The notes: generated by a model from the letters alone, not told the origin. A stretch of DNA of 64,000 bases from J014 sp964486055 (GCA_964486055.1 CAZALE010000001.1:248001-312000), one strand, 5' to 3'. Shown: positions 42,534-51,175, counted from the stretch's first letter. A program made the numbers and translations.

Positions 42534-44612
42534 TTAAGAAAATCTTCTTTTTATTTTCATCTTTTGCTCTAAAAATGAAAGTATTTGATCATGAACGATT
42601 TCAGCTTCTTCTTCTGTCAAGGTTTTATCGGGACTGCGGTATTCGAATCTTATCGTTAACGATCTTTTATCTTCACCGATTTCTTTACCTACGTAAAGTT
42701 CGACGAATTCGATTGAATGTAAATATGGGAAATTCTGCGATTGAATGGCTCTTTTGACTTCAGCAAAAGTAGTCTCTGGTGTTATCAGAAGGGCTACATC
42801 GCGAATTATGGAAGGATAAATACTCCATGCCTTATAAATCGGTTTGATTTGAGGTAATGCTAAAACTCCCTCTAAATCGATCTCAGCGACGAATACTGGT
42901 TGACGGAACTTGTATTTTTGGGCGATTTGATCAGATAATCTTCCAAGGAAACCGAATGGTTGATTGAATAGATAAATGCTGGCAGCTTGTCCAGTCTGCA
43001 AGTGTTTGATGCTTTCTGCTTTGAATTCCGGACTTGGCAATAGCATAGCATCGAACGCTGCTTCTATGATACCTTTCAAGTCGTAGAAATCGAGCTCGCG
43101 CAACGGGATAGCTCTATCTTGTAATGTATAGCCTCCTGTTATTACCACTGCTAGTAATTCTCTCTCCTTAGGAAATGCTCCACGTTCATTGCTAGAAGAT
43201 GCGAAGACTCTACCAATTTCAAAGAGTTTGACGTTACGCTGTCCATAATTGAAATTTTTTCGGACCGACTCTAACAAACCTGGTATTAGGCTAGCGCGCA
43301 TTCTGACAGCCCCTTCAATTATAGAGCTTTGTAGACTGATGAATTTTTCCTGGAGATTTTGATTTATCAGACCAGGTGCGAACTGAAAATCTTCATCATA
43401 TTCAGCGGTTGTGAAGCTATAGCAAATAGCTTCGTCACAGCCAAAATCAGTGAGGGTTTTTCTTAGATTTCTCTTTCGATCTTCATTCTCCCTGTATTCG
43501 CCTGCTCCAAAGGATGGGGGTAGCTCTTCTGTGATTTTATCATAGCCAACTATTCTTATTACCTCTTCAACCAAATCCTCTTCTATTGAAACATCATGTC
43601 GCCAGGACGGCACAGAAAAGATCATCTCTTGATTTGAAGTTGATGATTTGAGTCTAAAGCCGAGCAAGGTAAGGATTCTCAGGATTTCTTCGGTTGGCAC
43701 ATCTAGGCCGATTAAATCTCTGATTCTTGCTGGTTTAAGAGCCACTTGTATCTCTGAGTGTCTCGTAGGATAAACATCTACGAATTCAACGTCCTCGCCA
43801 CCTGCAAGTTCGCAAATCAACTCGGTGGCTCTATTAGAGGCACGAATTAGATTCTCTATGTCCACTCCACGTTCAAAACGATAGCTAGCCTCTGTTGAGA
43901 GCCTAAGTTTTCTGGATGTCTGCCTAATGCAGTTTTTGTCAAAATAAGCTACCTCAAGTAAAACATCGGTAGTTTCAGTGGATATAGCAGAGTTTGCTCC
44001 GCCCATTATTCCCGCAATTGCGACAGGTTTTCTAGCATCGCAAATCGCCAACATGCTTCTATCGAGATTTCTGGGTATATTGTCTAAGGTGACTATTTGC
44101 TCTGTATCGCGTGCTCTTCTGACTACAATTCTATTTTCCTCTAATTTATTTAGGTCGAATGCATGCATTGGCTGACCTAATTCATGCATTACGTAATTAG
44201 TTATGTCCGCTATGTTGTTGATCGAGCGCTCGCCTACTGTTTCAAGGCGGCGAATTAGCCATTCGGGCGATGGTCCTACTTTCACGTTTTTTATCACTCT
44301 AGCAGTGAATCGATGACAGAGATCTGGCGCTTCGATGTTGACTAATTTCTTAGCTGAGTTATCTGGGATTTTCTCGTCCTTAATCTTAAGTGAAATTTCC
44401 GAACCTGTTAGGGCTCTGATCTCTCTTGCGATGCCTAGGTGTGAGAGGCAGTCCGGACGATTTGACGTTAAATCAAAATCTAGTATGTAGTCATCGCCTA
44501 TCTGTTGGATACTCTCAACTGCTAAACCACTTTCAGTTAATTTTCTAGCCAAATCACTTGGTGATAAATCTAATTGGATCAAGTCTTTCAGCCAGTTGTA
44601 ACTCACATACAT
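42534..44612 (-). CDS. pheT: Phenylalanyl-tRNA synthetase beta subunit, short form without B2 domain
   Basis: This 692-residue beta subunit charges tRNA-Phe as part of an alpha2-beta2 enzyme. Visible are the B1 start (MYVSYNWLKDLIQL), the B3/B4 editing region (DLTSNRPDCLSHLGIARE; SYRFERGVD), the catalytic-like B6/B7 core and a C-terminal ferredoxin-like anticodon-binding domain (YPSIIRDVALLI...). Most bacterial PheT proteins carry a tRNA-binding EMAP-like OB domain of about 110 residues between residues 40 and 150. Here GLAVESIQQIG runs straight into the next domain, so it is missing. It is separated from pheS by an SDR gene. Confidence 0.94.
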   Translation of the reverse strand: MYVSYNWLKDLIQLDLSPSDLARKLTESGLAVESIQQIGDDYILDFDLTSNRPDCLSHLGIAREIRALTGSEISLKIKDEKIPDNSAKKLVNIEAPDLCHRFTARVIKNVKVGPSPEWLIRRLETVGERSINNIADITNYVMHELGQPMHAFDLNKLEENRIVVRRARDTEQIVTLDNIPRNLDRSMLAICDARKPVAIAGIMGGANSAISTETTDVLLEVAYFDKNCIRQTSRKLRLSTEASYRFERGVDIENLIRASNRATELICELAGGEDVEFVDVYPTRHSEIQVALKPARIRDLIGLDVPTEEILRILTLLGFRLKSSTSNQEMIFSVPSWRHDVSIEEDLVEEVIRIVGYDKITEELPPSFGAGEYRENEDRKRNLRKTLTDFGCDEAICYSFTTAEYDEDFQFAPGLINQNLQEKFISLQSSIIEGAVRMRASLIPGLLESVRKNFNYGQRNVKLFEIGRVFASSSNERGAFPKERELLAVVITGGYTLQDRAIPLRELDFYDLKGIIEAAFDAMLLPSPEFKAESIKHLQTGQAASIYLFNQPFGFLGRLSDQIAQKYKFRQPVFVAEIDLEGVLALPQIKPIYKAWSIYPSIIRDVALLITPETTFAEVKRAIQSQNFPYLHSIEFVELYVGKEIGEDKRSLTIRFEYRSPDKTLTEEEAEIVHDQILSFLEQKMKIKRRFS

Positions 44613-44652
44613 ATTTCGTCATGTCCTCTTTCAAGCAAACAATGTAGGAGAT

Positions 44653-46110
44653 TCATAGAGTTTGTGGCAATTTTTTGAATGAATCTTCTTGTTCGAGATC
44701 CTCGGCAGCTTTTGCAATTCTCTCGGCCATGCGTTTGAATATAAGAAAGTGAGCTGGATAGAGCAAATACCAATAAAGAAATCCTGATAGTCCCTTCGGT
44801 GCGAATATCGCTGTTTGAATTAAAAGAGTTTTTCCTTTGTCTCTTGGGACAGCCTCGAAGCGCAACCAAGCTTTGCCAGGCACTTTCATTTCAGCTCTTA
44901 ACAATAAGAATCTGTTTTCCTTTAAATCCTCTACGCGCCAGAAGTCCAATTCCTCACCTATCAGGAGTTCAGTAGGATGTCTTCTGCCTCTTCTTAATCC
45001 GGGTCCACCCAGTAGCTTATCTAAAAATCCCCGAAGTTCCCATGCCCAATTCCATGTGAGCCAACCTTTTTCTCCGCCAATCGAGGTAAACGTGCGATAT
45101 ACAGACTCAGCGGAGGCGTTAGCCAAAACGCTACGCGTTTCCTTAATGACACCCTCACTATCGGTTAGGCTATAAGCTGCATCGATAGTTTCAAAAGAGC
45201 CACTCCATCGAGTCTCTACATCGTGTTGATTTATCTTCTCGAGTGCAAGCGAGACAGCCTCTCGATATGTTAGAAGCTCTATCTTCGGAAAGAATCTTTT
45301 CGCTTTTGTTGTATCGGCTAGAACGGGATTTATTATGCCTTTGACCAATGGGACTGCTAGAGCATTGGGAATTGGTGTTACCAGACCAACCCAAAGCCCA
45401 GATAAAACCGGTGTTAATACGGGAACCGTTATAATTATTCTTTTTAGCCCGCGCACCTCGGCAAATGTTTCCATCATTCCACGAAACGAAATAACATCTG
45501 ACCCTATCTCTACAACTCCCAAAGGTTCTTGCTCCAATGCTTCTATCAGATACTCAAGTACATTACGAATGGCTATGGGCTGAACCTGATTTCTTGTCCA
45601 TCGAGGAACGATCATAACAGGTAGTCGCTCTGTAAGATAACGAACCATTTCGAATGAAGCAGATCCTGAGCCGATTATAGGGCCTGCACGAAACTCTGTC
45701 ACTTTACCAACTGAACGAAGAATTTCACCAACAGTTGCGCGGCTCCGTAGATGATCAGATACCTCGCCTGATTTTGGTAATAAACCGCCCAAATATATTA
45801 CTTTCTTCAAATGTTTTGCAGATTTGGCGAAATTCTCCGCAATTTTTCTTTCTTTTTCAGGAAAGTTCTTAGTTTCGCCCATGGAATGAACTAAAAAATA
45901 CGCCGCGTCTACATCCATGAGCGCATTGGTTATGTCATCTAGATTCTCTAGATTGCCCTTGAAAACTTCCACTTTTTCGAACCACTTTCGTCCTTGCAAA
46001 CGACGTTCATCTCGAACAAAGACGCGCACTCTGTAGTTTCTCTCAAGCAACTTTGGAACTAATCGCCCGCCAATGTAACCTGTTGCTCCGGTGACTAAAA
46101 CTCTCTGCAT
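44653..46110 (-). CDS. SDR/NmrA-like protein with DUF2867 domain
   Basis: This protein of about 485 residues has an N-terminal NAD(P)-binding Rossmann domain (VLVTGATGYIGGRLVPKLL, about 4-22) of the atypical SDR type. A DUF2867-like C-terminal half follows (about 310-480, with GLRRGRRHPTELLIGEELDFWRVED and FLYWYLLYPAHFLIF). This YbjT-like arrangement is seen in many bacteria with unknown function; the substrate may be a lipid or quinone. The start at ATG 46110 begins the Rossmann motif. It lies inside the translation operon, between pheS and pheT. Confidence 0.75.
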   Translation of the reverse strand: MQRVLVTGATGYIGGRLVPKLLERNYRVRVFVRDERRLQGRKWFEKVEVFKGNLENLDDITNALMDVDAAYFLVHSMGETKNFPEKERKIAENFAKSAKHLKKVIYLGGLLPKSGEVSDHLRSRATVGEILRSVGKVTEFRAGPIIGSGSASFEMVRYLTERLPVMIVPRWTRNQVQPIAIRNVLEYLIEALEQEPLGVVEIGSDVISFRGMMETFAEVRGLKRIIITVPVLTPVLSGLWVGLVTPIPNALAVPLVKGIINPVLADTTKAKRFFPKIELLTYREAVSLALEKINQHDVETRWSGSFETIDAAYSLTDSEGVIKETRSVLANASAESVYRTFTSIGGEKGWLTWNWAWELRGFLDKLLGGPGLRRGRRHPTELLIGEELDFWRVEDLKENRFLLLRAEMKVPGKAWLRFEAVPRDKGKTLLIQTAIFAPKGLSGFLYWYLLYPAHFLIFKRMAERIAKAAEDLEQEDSFKKLPQTL

Positions 46111-46184
46111 ATGACTAATTATATTTTTCAATCAATTTTCTAAGGGCTTTGAGATGAGGGATGAATCAAAAGAGAGCTCCTCGG

Positions 46185-47267
46185 CTACCTGAATTGCTCT
46201 AAAAATCTAATCTCATTTTCGAACATCAACCTAATATCATCGATGGCATACATCAATGCGCACATTCTTTCTAACCCGAAGCCAAAAGCAAAACCTGAGT
46301 AAACATTCGGATCTACTTTACAAGCTTTTAAGACATTTGGATGGACCATTCCGCATCCACCAAGCTCTATCCAGCCGCTCCCTTTACATGGACGACATTT
46401 TTCATTTTGAAAAATACCAGTTCCATTACACTTGAAACAAGAAAAATCAAATTCAGCGCTTGGCTCGGTAAAAGGAAAGTAGCTAGGTCTCATTCTTATC
46501 CTTGTATCTTTTCCGAAGAGTTTTCTGAGCCACTCTGCGACAGTTCCTTTTAAATGTGCCATTGTGATGCCTTTATCGACACATAGCCCTTCGACTTGAT
46601 GAAACATTGGGACGTGTGTAGGATCTGGTGTGTCATTACGAAAGACTTTGCCAGGGGCAATTATTCTCAGCGGAACTCCTCTGCGTTCCATGGCTCGAAT
46701 TTGTACAGTTGAGGTTTGTGAGCGAAGCGCAAGACCATTTGTTGTGTAGAATGTATCCTGTGATTCGCGGGCAGGGTGCCCTTCTGGTATATTTAGCGCA
46801 TCAAAATTGTAATAATCATTTTCGATTTCTCGATCATCTTCAACTACATAGCCCATGGCTACAAAAATATCTTCTATCTTTTGGCGTAAGAGGGTTATTG
46901 GGTGCAGATGACCAAGACGCGGTCTAAAGCCCGGCAAGGTTACATCTAAACTCTCGCGCCGAATCTTGAGTTCAGAAATTAAATTTCTAAGTTTTTGCTC
47001 GACGCTTTCAATGTCACGGATTATCTCTGCCTCAGTTTCTTGTATTGTCTTGCCGAAATGGGCTCGCTGCTCTGCAGGTAAAGCCCCTATCGATTTTTTT
47101 GCCTCTGCAAGAGCAGATTTTTTCCCTGTATACTTTATTTTCAGCTCATTTAACTCACGAGCTAACTTCTCAGCTTCGTTTATCGTTATGCCATCAAAAC
47201 TAAATTTGGCAAATTTTTCGAAGTCTAACTTAAAACCTTCCCGTATTTTGAGAATCTTTTCATTCAT
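46185..47267 (-). CDS. pheS: Phenylalanyl-tRNA synthetase alpha subunit
   Basis: This 360-residue class II synthetase subunit has an N-terminal coiled coil for tRNA binding (about 20-110), motif 2 PGKVFRNDTPDPTHVPMFHQVEG and motif 3 GFGLERMCALMYAIDDIR. A four-cysteine zinc-like knuckle (CFKCNGTG...CRPCKGSG, about 275-300) precedes GCGMVHPNVL; it is common in PheS. The ATG is unusual in lacking a Shine-Dalgarno sequence and being abutted by a GC-rich hairpin (47269-47288). Confidence 0.95.
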   Translation of the reverse strand: MNEKILKIREGFKLDFEKFAKFSFDGITINEAEKLARELNELKIKYTGKKSALAEAKKSIGALPAEQRAHFGKTIQETEAEIIRDIESVEQKLRNLISELKIRRESLDVTLPGFRPRLGHLHPITLLRQKIEDIFVAMGYVVEDDREIENDYYNFDALNIPEGHPARESQDTFYTTNGLALRSQTSTVQIRAMERRGVPLRIIAPGKVFRNDTPDPTHVPMFHQVEGLCVDKGITMAHLKGTVAEWLRKLFGKDTRIRMRPSYFPFTEPSAEFDFSCFKCNGTGIFQNEKCRPCKGSGWIELGGCGMVHPNVLKACKVDPNVYSGFAFGFGLERMCALMYAIDDIRLMFENEIRFLEQFR

Positions 47268-47268
47268 G

Positions 47269-47288
47269 GCGCAAGGGCGCTTTTGCGC
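47269..47288 (-). promoter_or_regulatory. GC-rich hairpin abutting the pheS start
   Basis: GCGCAA/TTGCGC arms (47269-47274, 47283-47288) with an 8-nt loop lie directly before the pheS ATG and 3 bp after the end of rplT. No purine-rich ribosome-binding site is present, so this hairpin may hinder initiation unless rplT translation opens it. Confidence 0.4.
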
Positions 47289-47291
47289 TTT

Positions 47292-47660
47292 TTAAGCATT
47301 TGCCTGATTAAGGGCTTCCTTCACTTTATTAGCAATAGCAGAGAAAGCCTCAGGTTGTTTCACCGCCATATCTGCCAGTATTTTTCGATTTAAGTCAATA
47401 CCGGCGACCTTTAATCCATGAATGAGCTGAGAATAGTTCAATCCATTGAGTTTTGCAGCAGCAGAGATTCTGACTATCCAAAGCGAGCGAAAGTCTCGCT
47501 TCTTGAGCTTTCGTCCAACATACGCAAATTTTAGCGCTCTTTCGACAGATTCTTTTGCAGATCGATATAGTTTTGACTTAGTCCCTCTGTATCCTTTTGC
47601 TAATGCTAGTATCTTTTTTCTTCTCTGAACTCTTTTATTTCCGCGCTTTACACGAGGCAT
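47292..47660 (-). CDS. rplT: Ribosomal protein bL20
   Basis: This 122-residue protein has the basic N-terminal tail MPRVKRGNKRVQRRKKILALAKG and the globular RNA-binding domain (LWIVRISAAAKLNGLNYSQLIHGLKVAGIDLNRK). Length is normal. AAAAGGAGAG precedes the ATG. In other bacteria bL20 also represses rpmI-rplT translation by binding the leader; a hairpin at the rpmI site may be its target. Confidence 0.97.
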   Translation of the reverse strand: MPRVKRGNKRVQRRKKILALAKGYRGTKSKLYRSAKESVERALKFAYVGRKLKKRDFRSLWIVRISAAAKLNGLNYSQLIHGLKVAGIDLNRKILADMAVKQPEAFSAIANKVKEALNQANA

Positions 47661-47747
47661 AATTCTCTCCTTTTAAAAATTCTTTTTCTATTACAAGTTA
47701 AAAAAATTCTCTTTATGCTACAGGTTTTTTTAATTTTTTTACGATTT

Positions 47748-47951
47748 TTATTTACGACCGTATGGGAGCATTTCTTTGACAACTTTTGCATCAGCTTTCG
47801 AAACCAGCGTATCTATGTCGAGCTTTCTTTTTCTTTTGGAAGACTTTTTGGTCAAGATGTGGCGTGCATGTGAGTGACCACGCTTTATCTTACCATTTGC
47901 CGTTATACGAAAGCGTTTAGCCGCTCCCTTGTGTGTCTTTAATTTAGGCAT
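47748..47951 (-). CDS. rpmI: Ribosomal protein bL35
   Basis: This 67-residue protein begins MPKLKTHKGAAKRFRITANGKIKRGH, the standard bL35 sequence, and ends with the family's KxxxPYGRK-type tail. The start at 47951 follows AAAGGAG; the frame upstream is not conserved. It lies between infC and rplT in the conserved infC-rpmI-rplT operon. Confidence 0.95.
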   Translation of the reverse strand: MPKLKTHKGAAKRFRITANGKIKRGHSHARHILTKKSSKRKRKLDIDTLVSKADAKVVKEMLPYGRK

Positions 47952-47957
47952 AATTTT

Positions 47958-48000
47958 CTCCTTTCGTCTAAAAAACAAATTTTCTCAAAGCCAGACGAAA
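47958..48000 (-). promoter_or_regulatory. rpmI leader hairpin overlapping the ribosome-binding site
   Basis: On the minus strand TTTCGTCT (48000-47993) pairs perfectly with AGACGAAA (47969-47962). Its last bases overlap the Shine-Dalgarno sequence AAAGGAG (47964-47958). Pairing would restrict ribosome access to rpmI. It is in the place where the bL20 leader is found in other bacteria. Confidence 0.55.
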
Positions 48001-48035
48001 AAGTCTAGTCGGATGAGATTTTAACCTTGTGAAAT

Positions 48036-48566
48036 TTATTTTTTCTTTTTTGGTGCGAAAATGGCTACCATTTGATAACCTTCCATTTTAGGAGCCACTT
48101 CCATCTCGGCTATGTCCTCTAGATCTGTTTTCAGGCGATTTAAGATCGCTTCTCCGAGCTCTTTATGAGCCATTTCACGTCCTCGGAATGCGATGCTTGC
48201 TCTTACTTTATTGCCTTCCTGAATCCATTCACGACAATGTTTTACTCTGTAGCTGTAATCATGATCATCAGTGGAAGGACGAAACTTTACCTCCTTTACT
48301 GTTATGGTTACTTGTTTCTTCTTCGCCTCTTGTTGTTTTTTCTTTTGCTCATAAAGAAACTTTCCGTAGTCTATGATGCGACATACGGGCGGGTTAGCGT
48401 TTGGAGCTATCTCTACAAGATCTAAACCTAGCTCACGAGCGCGTCTTATGGCATCTCGTGTGTCCATTATGCCTATCTGCTGACCATTTTCGTCTATCAC
48501 TCTTACAGCAGGTACACGAATTCGTTCATTGGTTCTATGCGTTTCTTTAGGATATTGACGCTTAAT
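48036..48566 (-). CDS. infC: Translation initiation factor IF-3, AUU start codon
   Basis: This 176-residue IF-3 blocks premature joining of the ribosomal subunits and checks initiator tRNA. The conserved N-terminus T-N-E-R-I-R-V-P-A-V-R-V-I-D-E-N-G reads upstream of the only conventional in-frame start (GTG 48500). The frame opens at a TAG (the thrS stop) and, two codons later, at ATT (48566). ATT stands 8 nt after GGAGG within AAAGGAGG (48582-48575), so AUU is the start, as in E. coli infC. Domains are N-terminal (about 1-85) and C-terminal (TVKEVKFRPSTDDHDY..., about 90-176). An AUU start permits autoregulation by IF-3. Confidence 0.9.
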   Translation of the reverse strand: MKRQYPKETHRTNERIRVPAVRVIDENGQQIGIMDTRDAIRRARELGLDLVEIAPNANPPVCRIIDYGKFLYEQKKKQQEAKKKQVTITVKEVKFRPSTDDHDYSYRVKHCREWIQEGNKVRASIAFRGREMAHKELGEAILNRLKTDLEDIAEMEVAPKMEGYQMVAIFAPKKKK

Positions 48567-48569
48567 AGA

Positions 48570-50570
48570 CTAAACCTCCTTTAATGTTTTCTCTGGTTCA
48601 AAGGTTATTGCCTTTGACTGTTTCAAATTTTGCAGAATTTTGATGAAATCGACAAGCTGCATTTGCCCCAAATCACCGTGCTTTCGTTCTCTTACGGCTA
48701 TAGTATGATTTTCTTTTTCTTTATCACCAAGAATCAACATGAAAGGCACTTTTTGTAATTGTGCATCACGTATCTTTGCGCCTATTTTATCAGATTTGAG
48801 ATTAACTTCAACTCGAAAGTCCTCTAACTTCAATCTTTCAGAGATTTCAATAGCATAGTCGTTTATTCGATCTGTTATGGGTAGGACAGCTACTTGAATC
48901 GGAGCAAGCCAGAATGGAAAGGCGCCAGCATAGTGTTCGATGAGTACACCGAAGAATCGCTCTATAGAACCAAAGAGGGCGCGATGAACCATGATCGGGC
49001 GATGAGGTTTATTATCCTCACCTATGTACTCAAGCTCAAATCTTTCTGGCAGGTTAAAATCAAACTGGACTGTAGAGAGCTGCCATAATCTTCCTATTGA
49101 ATCCTCAACCTTTATGTCAATTTTAGGTCCATAAAATGCGGCTTCTCCTTCAATTCTTTCATAATCAATCGAACGCCGCTGCAGAGCATTTACTAAGGCT
49201 TTTTCTGCCTTTTGCCAATCGGTATCTGAGCCGAGGTAATGTTTCTCATCTGATTTACCACGAACTGAGAGTTCCACCTTAAATTTTTCAAAACCGAATG
49301 TTCTGAGGACATCGTATGCAAAATCCACACAAGCTCCGACCTCATCCTCAACTTGGTCGGGAGTGCAGAATATGTGAGCATCGTCCTGGGTAAAGCCGCG
49401 CACTCGTAATAAACCATGCAAAGTTCCTGACAGCTCTGCTCTATAGACAGTGCCTAACTCTGCATATCTTATCGGTAATTCCCTATATGAGCGTGGCCTA
49501 GTTTTGTAAATACCTATGTGAAAAGGGCAATTCATCGGCTTAATTCGAAATTCTATTTCCTCATTAAACTTCTCCGGCATTTTCATAGGTTCGAATAATG
49601 AATCAGCGTAATTTTCTTCATGTCCTGAAATTTGCCAGAGTTGGCGTTTTGCTATGTGTGGTGTGTAAACCATGCCATATCCACGCTTTTGGAGTTCGCT
49701 TCTTAGGTAATCTTCCATTTCTTTTCTTACTGCACCGCCTCTTGGATGCCAGAAGATCAAACCCTGCCCGTATTCATCGTGAATAGAAAACAAATCCAAT
49801 TCTTTTCCAAGTCTTCTGTGGTCACGTTTTTCTGCTTCTTCACGTTGGCGAAGCCATGCATCTAGCTCTTCCTCAGTTGCAAAGGCATTTCCGTAAATTC
49901 TCTGCATCTGATCACGAGTTGAATCGCCTTTCCAATAAGCTCCTGAAAGCGCAAGAAGCTTGAAAGCTTTTAACTTACCGGTATGAGGTACGTGTGGACC
50001 TAGACAGAAATCTATGAATGGCGAGTTATCAATATAATATATGCTTGCTTTATCAGTTACTTTCTCTTCTATTAGCTCACACTTTAACGGTTCTTGTCTA
50101 TTGCGAAATATTTCCAGTATTTTTTCTTTCTCTACCTCCTCGCGTCTATATGGCAAATTGCGCTTAGCCATTTCACGCATTCTTTTTTCGATTATTTGCA
50201 AATCAGCTTCGGTTAATTGTCTAGGTGCGATGACATCGTAAAAGAATCCATATCGCGGATCGTCCATCAATGCGGGGCCGATTCCAAGTTTAGTGCCAGG
50301 AAATAGGTCAAGAACAGCGGCAGCTAGAAGATGGGCTGTTGAGTGGCGTATTACTTCTAGCCCCTCTCGGCTGTCTGGCATGATTGCCTCTATTTGTAAT
50401 ATGTCAGCCGTTGATGGCAGCTCACGATTTAAATCAAAATATTCGCCATTTACTTTGGCGGCAATGGCCTTTTTAGCTATATCTCTATCGAAAGCTTTTA
50501 TTACGTCCAATACTGTTGCAGGTAAAGAAATACTTTTTACTTGCTCACCAAATCTGACGTTTATTTCCAT
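48570..50570 (-). CDS. thrS: Threonyl-tRNA synthetase
   Basis: This 666-residue class II synthetase has an N-terminal TGS domain (about 1-62) and an editing domain with the HSTAHLLAAAV zinc-like motif (about 77). The catalytic core contains PMNCPFHIGIYKTRPRSYRELPIR, LHGLLRVRGFTQDDAHIFC and VQFDFNLPERF. A C-terminal anticodon-binding domain follows (PIQVAVLPIT...). No T-box leader motif is visible upstream. The stop overlaps the infC Shine-Dalgarno region. In E. coli thrS controls its own translation; nothing here shows that. Confidence 0.96.
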   Translation of the reverse strand: MEINVRFGEQVKSISLPATVLDVIKAFDRDIAKKAIAAKVNGEYFDLNRELPSTADILQIEAIMPDSREGLEVIRHSTAHLLAAAVLDLFPGTKLGIGPALMDDPRYGFFYDVIAPRQLTEADLQIIEKRMREMAKRNLPYRREEVEKEKILEIFRNRQEPLKCELIEEKVTDKASIYYIDNSPFIDFCLGPHVPHTGKLKAFKLLALSGAYWKGDSTRDQMQRIYGNAFATEEELDAWLRQREEAEKRDHRRLGKELDLFSIHDEYGQGLIFWHPRGGAVRKEMEDYLRSELQKRGYGMVYTPHIAKRQLWQISGHEENYADSLFEPMKMPEKFNEEIEFRIKPMNCPFHIGIYKTRPRSYRELPIRYAELGTVYRAELSGTLHGLLRVRGFTQDDAHIFCTPDQVEDEVGACVDFAYDVLRTFGFEKFKVELSVRGKSDEKHYLGSDTDWQKAEKALVNALQRRSIDYERIEGEAAFYGPKIDIKVEDSIGRLWQLSTVQFDFNLPERFELEYIGEDNKPHRPIMVHRALFGSIERFFGVLIEHYAGAFPFWLAPIQVAVLPITDRINDYAIEISERLKLEDFRVEVNLKSDKIGAKIRDAQLQKVPFMLILGDKEKENHTIAVRERKHGDLGQMQLVDFIKILQNLKQSKAITFEPEKTLKEV

Positions 50571-50629
50571 AAATTCGAAAAACTCGAAAAGTAAAACCTA
50601 ACATTTTGATTTCAGACTTGCAAGTTTTT

Positions 50630-51160
50630 TTATTGATACACGGAGGTTATTTTCCTGGCGATTTCCAGTAGATTTTCTCCTATTAGATCTGGCTGCCGTT
50701 TAAGTTTTGGAAGTTCAAAAACTCCATACCCTGTTAAAACCATTGCAGTCTTCGTACTTGCGTTGAATCCCAGCTCTATATCGCTTTGCTTATCACCTAC
50801 TATCCAAGATTCTGTTTTATTTATGTTAAAATCAGCGACGGCCTGTTCTATCATACCTGTCTTCGGTTTTCTGCAATTGCAGTTTTCTTGTGGCAAATGT
50901 GGGCAAAAATAAAAGGCGTCTATTTTATTGTTTAGCTCTTTTTGGATTTGGGCATGAATTTGGTGCATCTCTGCCTCTGAGAAAAATCCTCTTCCGATGC
51001 CTGATTGATTCGTTATGATGATCAAGAGAAAACCGGCTTTTTTTAAAATCGAGAGCGCCTCATCCGTAAAACTAAAGAGTTTTAGATCTTCAATCCGATG
51101 AAGAAAGCCAATCTCTTCGATTAAAGTTCCGTCTCTATCTAGGAAAATCGCTTTTTTCAT
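50630..51160 (-). CDS. gmhB: D-glycero-D-manno-heptose 1,7-bisphosphate phosphatase
   Basis: This 176-residue HAD phosphatase has the nucleophile motif FLDRDGTLIEE (Asp near 8, 10), ITNQSGIGRGFF and GDKQSDIELG. A zinc-binding loop C-P-H-x5-C-N-C matches GmhB, though the loop between H and the second Cys pair is shorter than in E. coli. It dephosphorylates heptose bisphosphate for ADP-heptose and LPS inner core synthesis. Its place after lpxI supports the call. Confidence 0.85.
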   Translation of the reverse strand: MKKAIFLDRDGTLIEEIGFLHRIEDLKLFSFTDEALSILKKAGFLLIIITNQSGIGRGFFSEAEMHQIHAQIQKELNNKIDAFYFCPHLPQENCNCRKPKTGMIEQAVADFNINKTESWIVGDKQSDIELGFNASTKTAMVLTGYGVFELPKLKRQPDLIGENLLEIARKITSVYQ

Positions 51161-51175
51161 TTTTATTTGAAAATA

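Noticed and set aside
47269..47294. Plus-strand terminator (GC hairpin plus T5) at pheS/rplT
   Set aside because: The polarity fits a plus-strand gene, but none exists upstream on that strand; only the minus-strand reading as a start-site hairpin is relevant.
48036..48500. infC starting at GTG 48500
   Set aside because: There is no ribosome-binding site before it, and the conserved N-terminal residues of IF-3 lie upstream in the same frame.
50571..50629. T-box or other riboswitch before thrS
   Set aside because: I searched the short gap and the pheS upstream DNA for the T-box consensus and found none; the gaps are too short.
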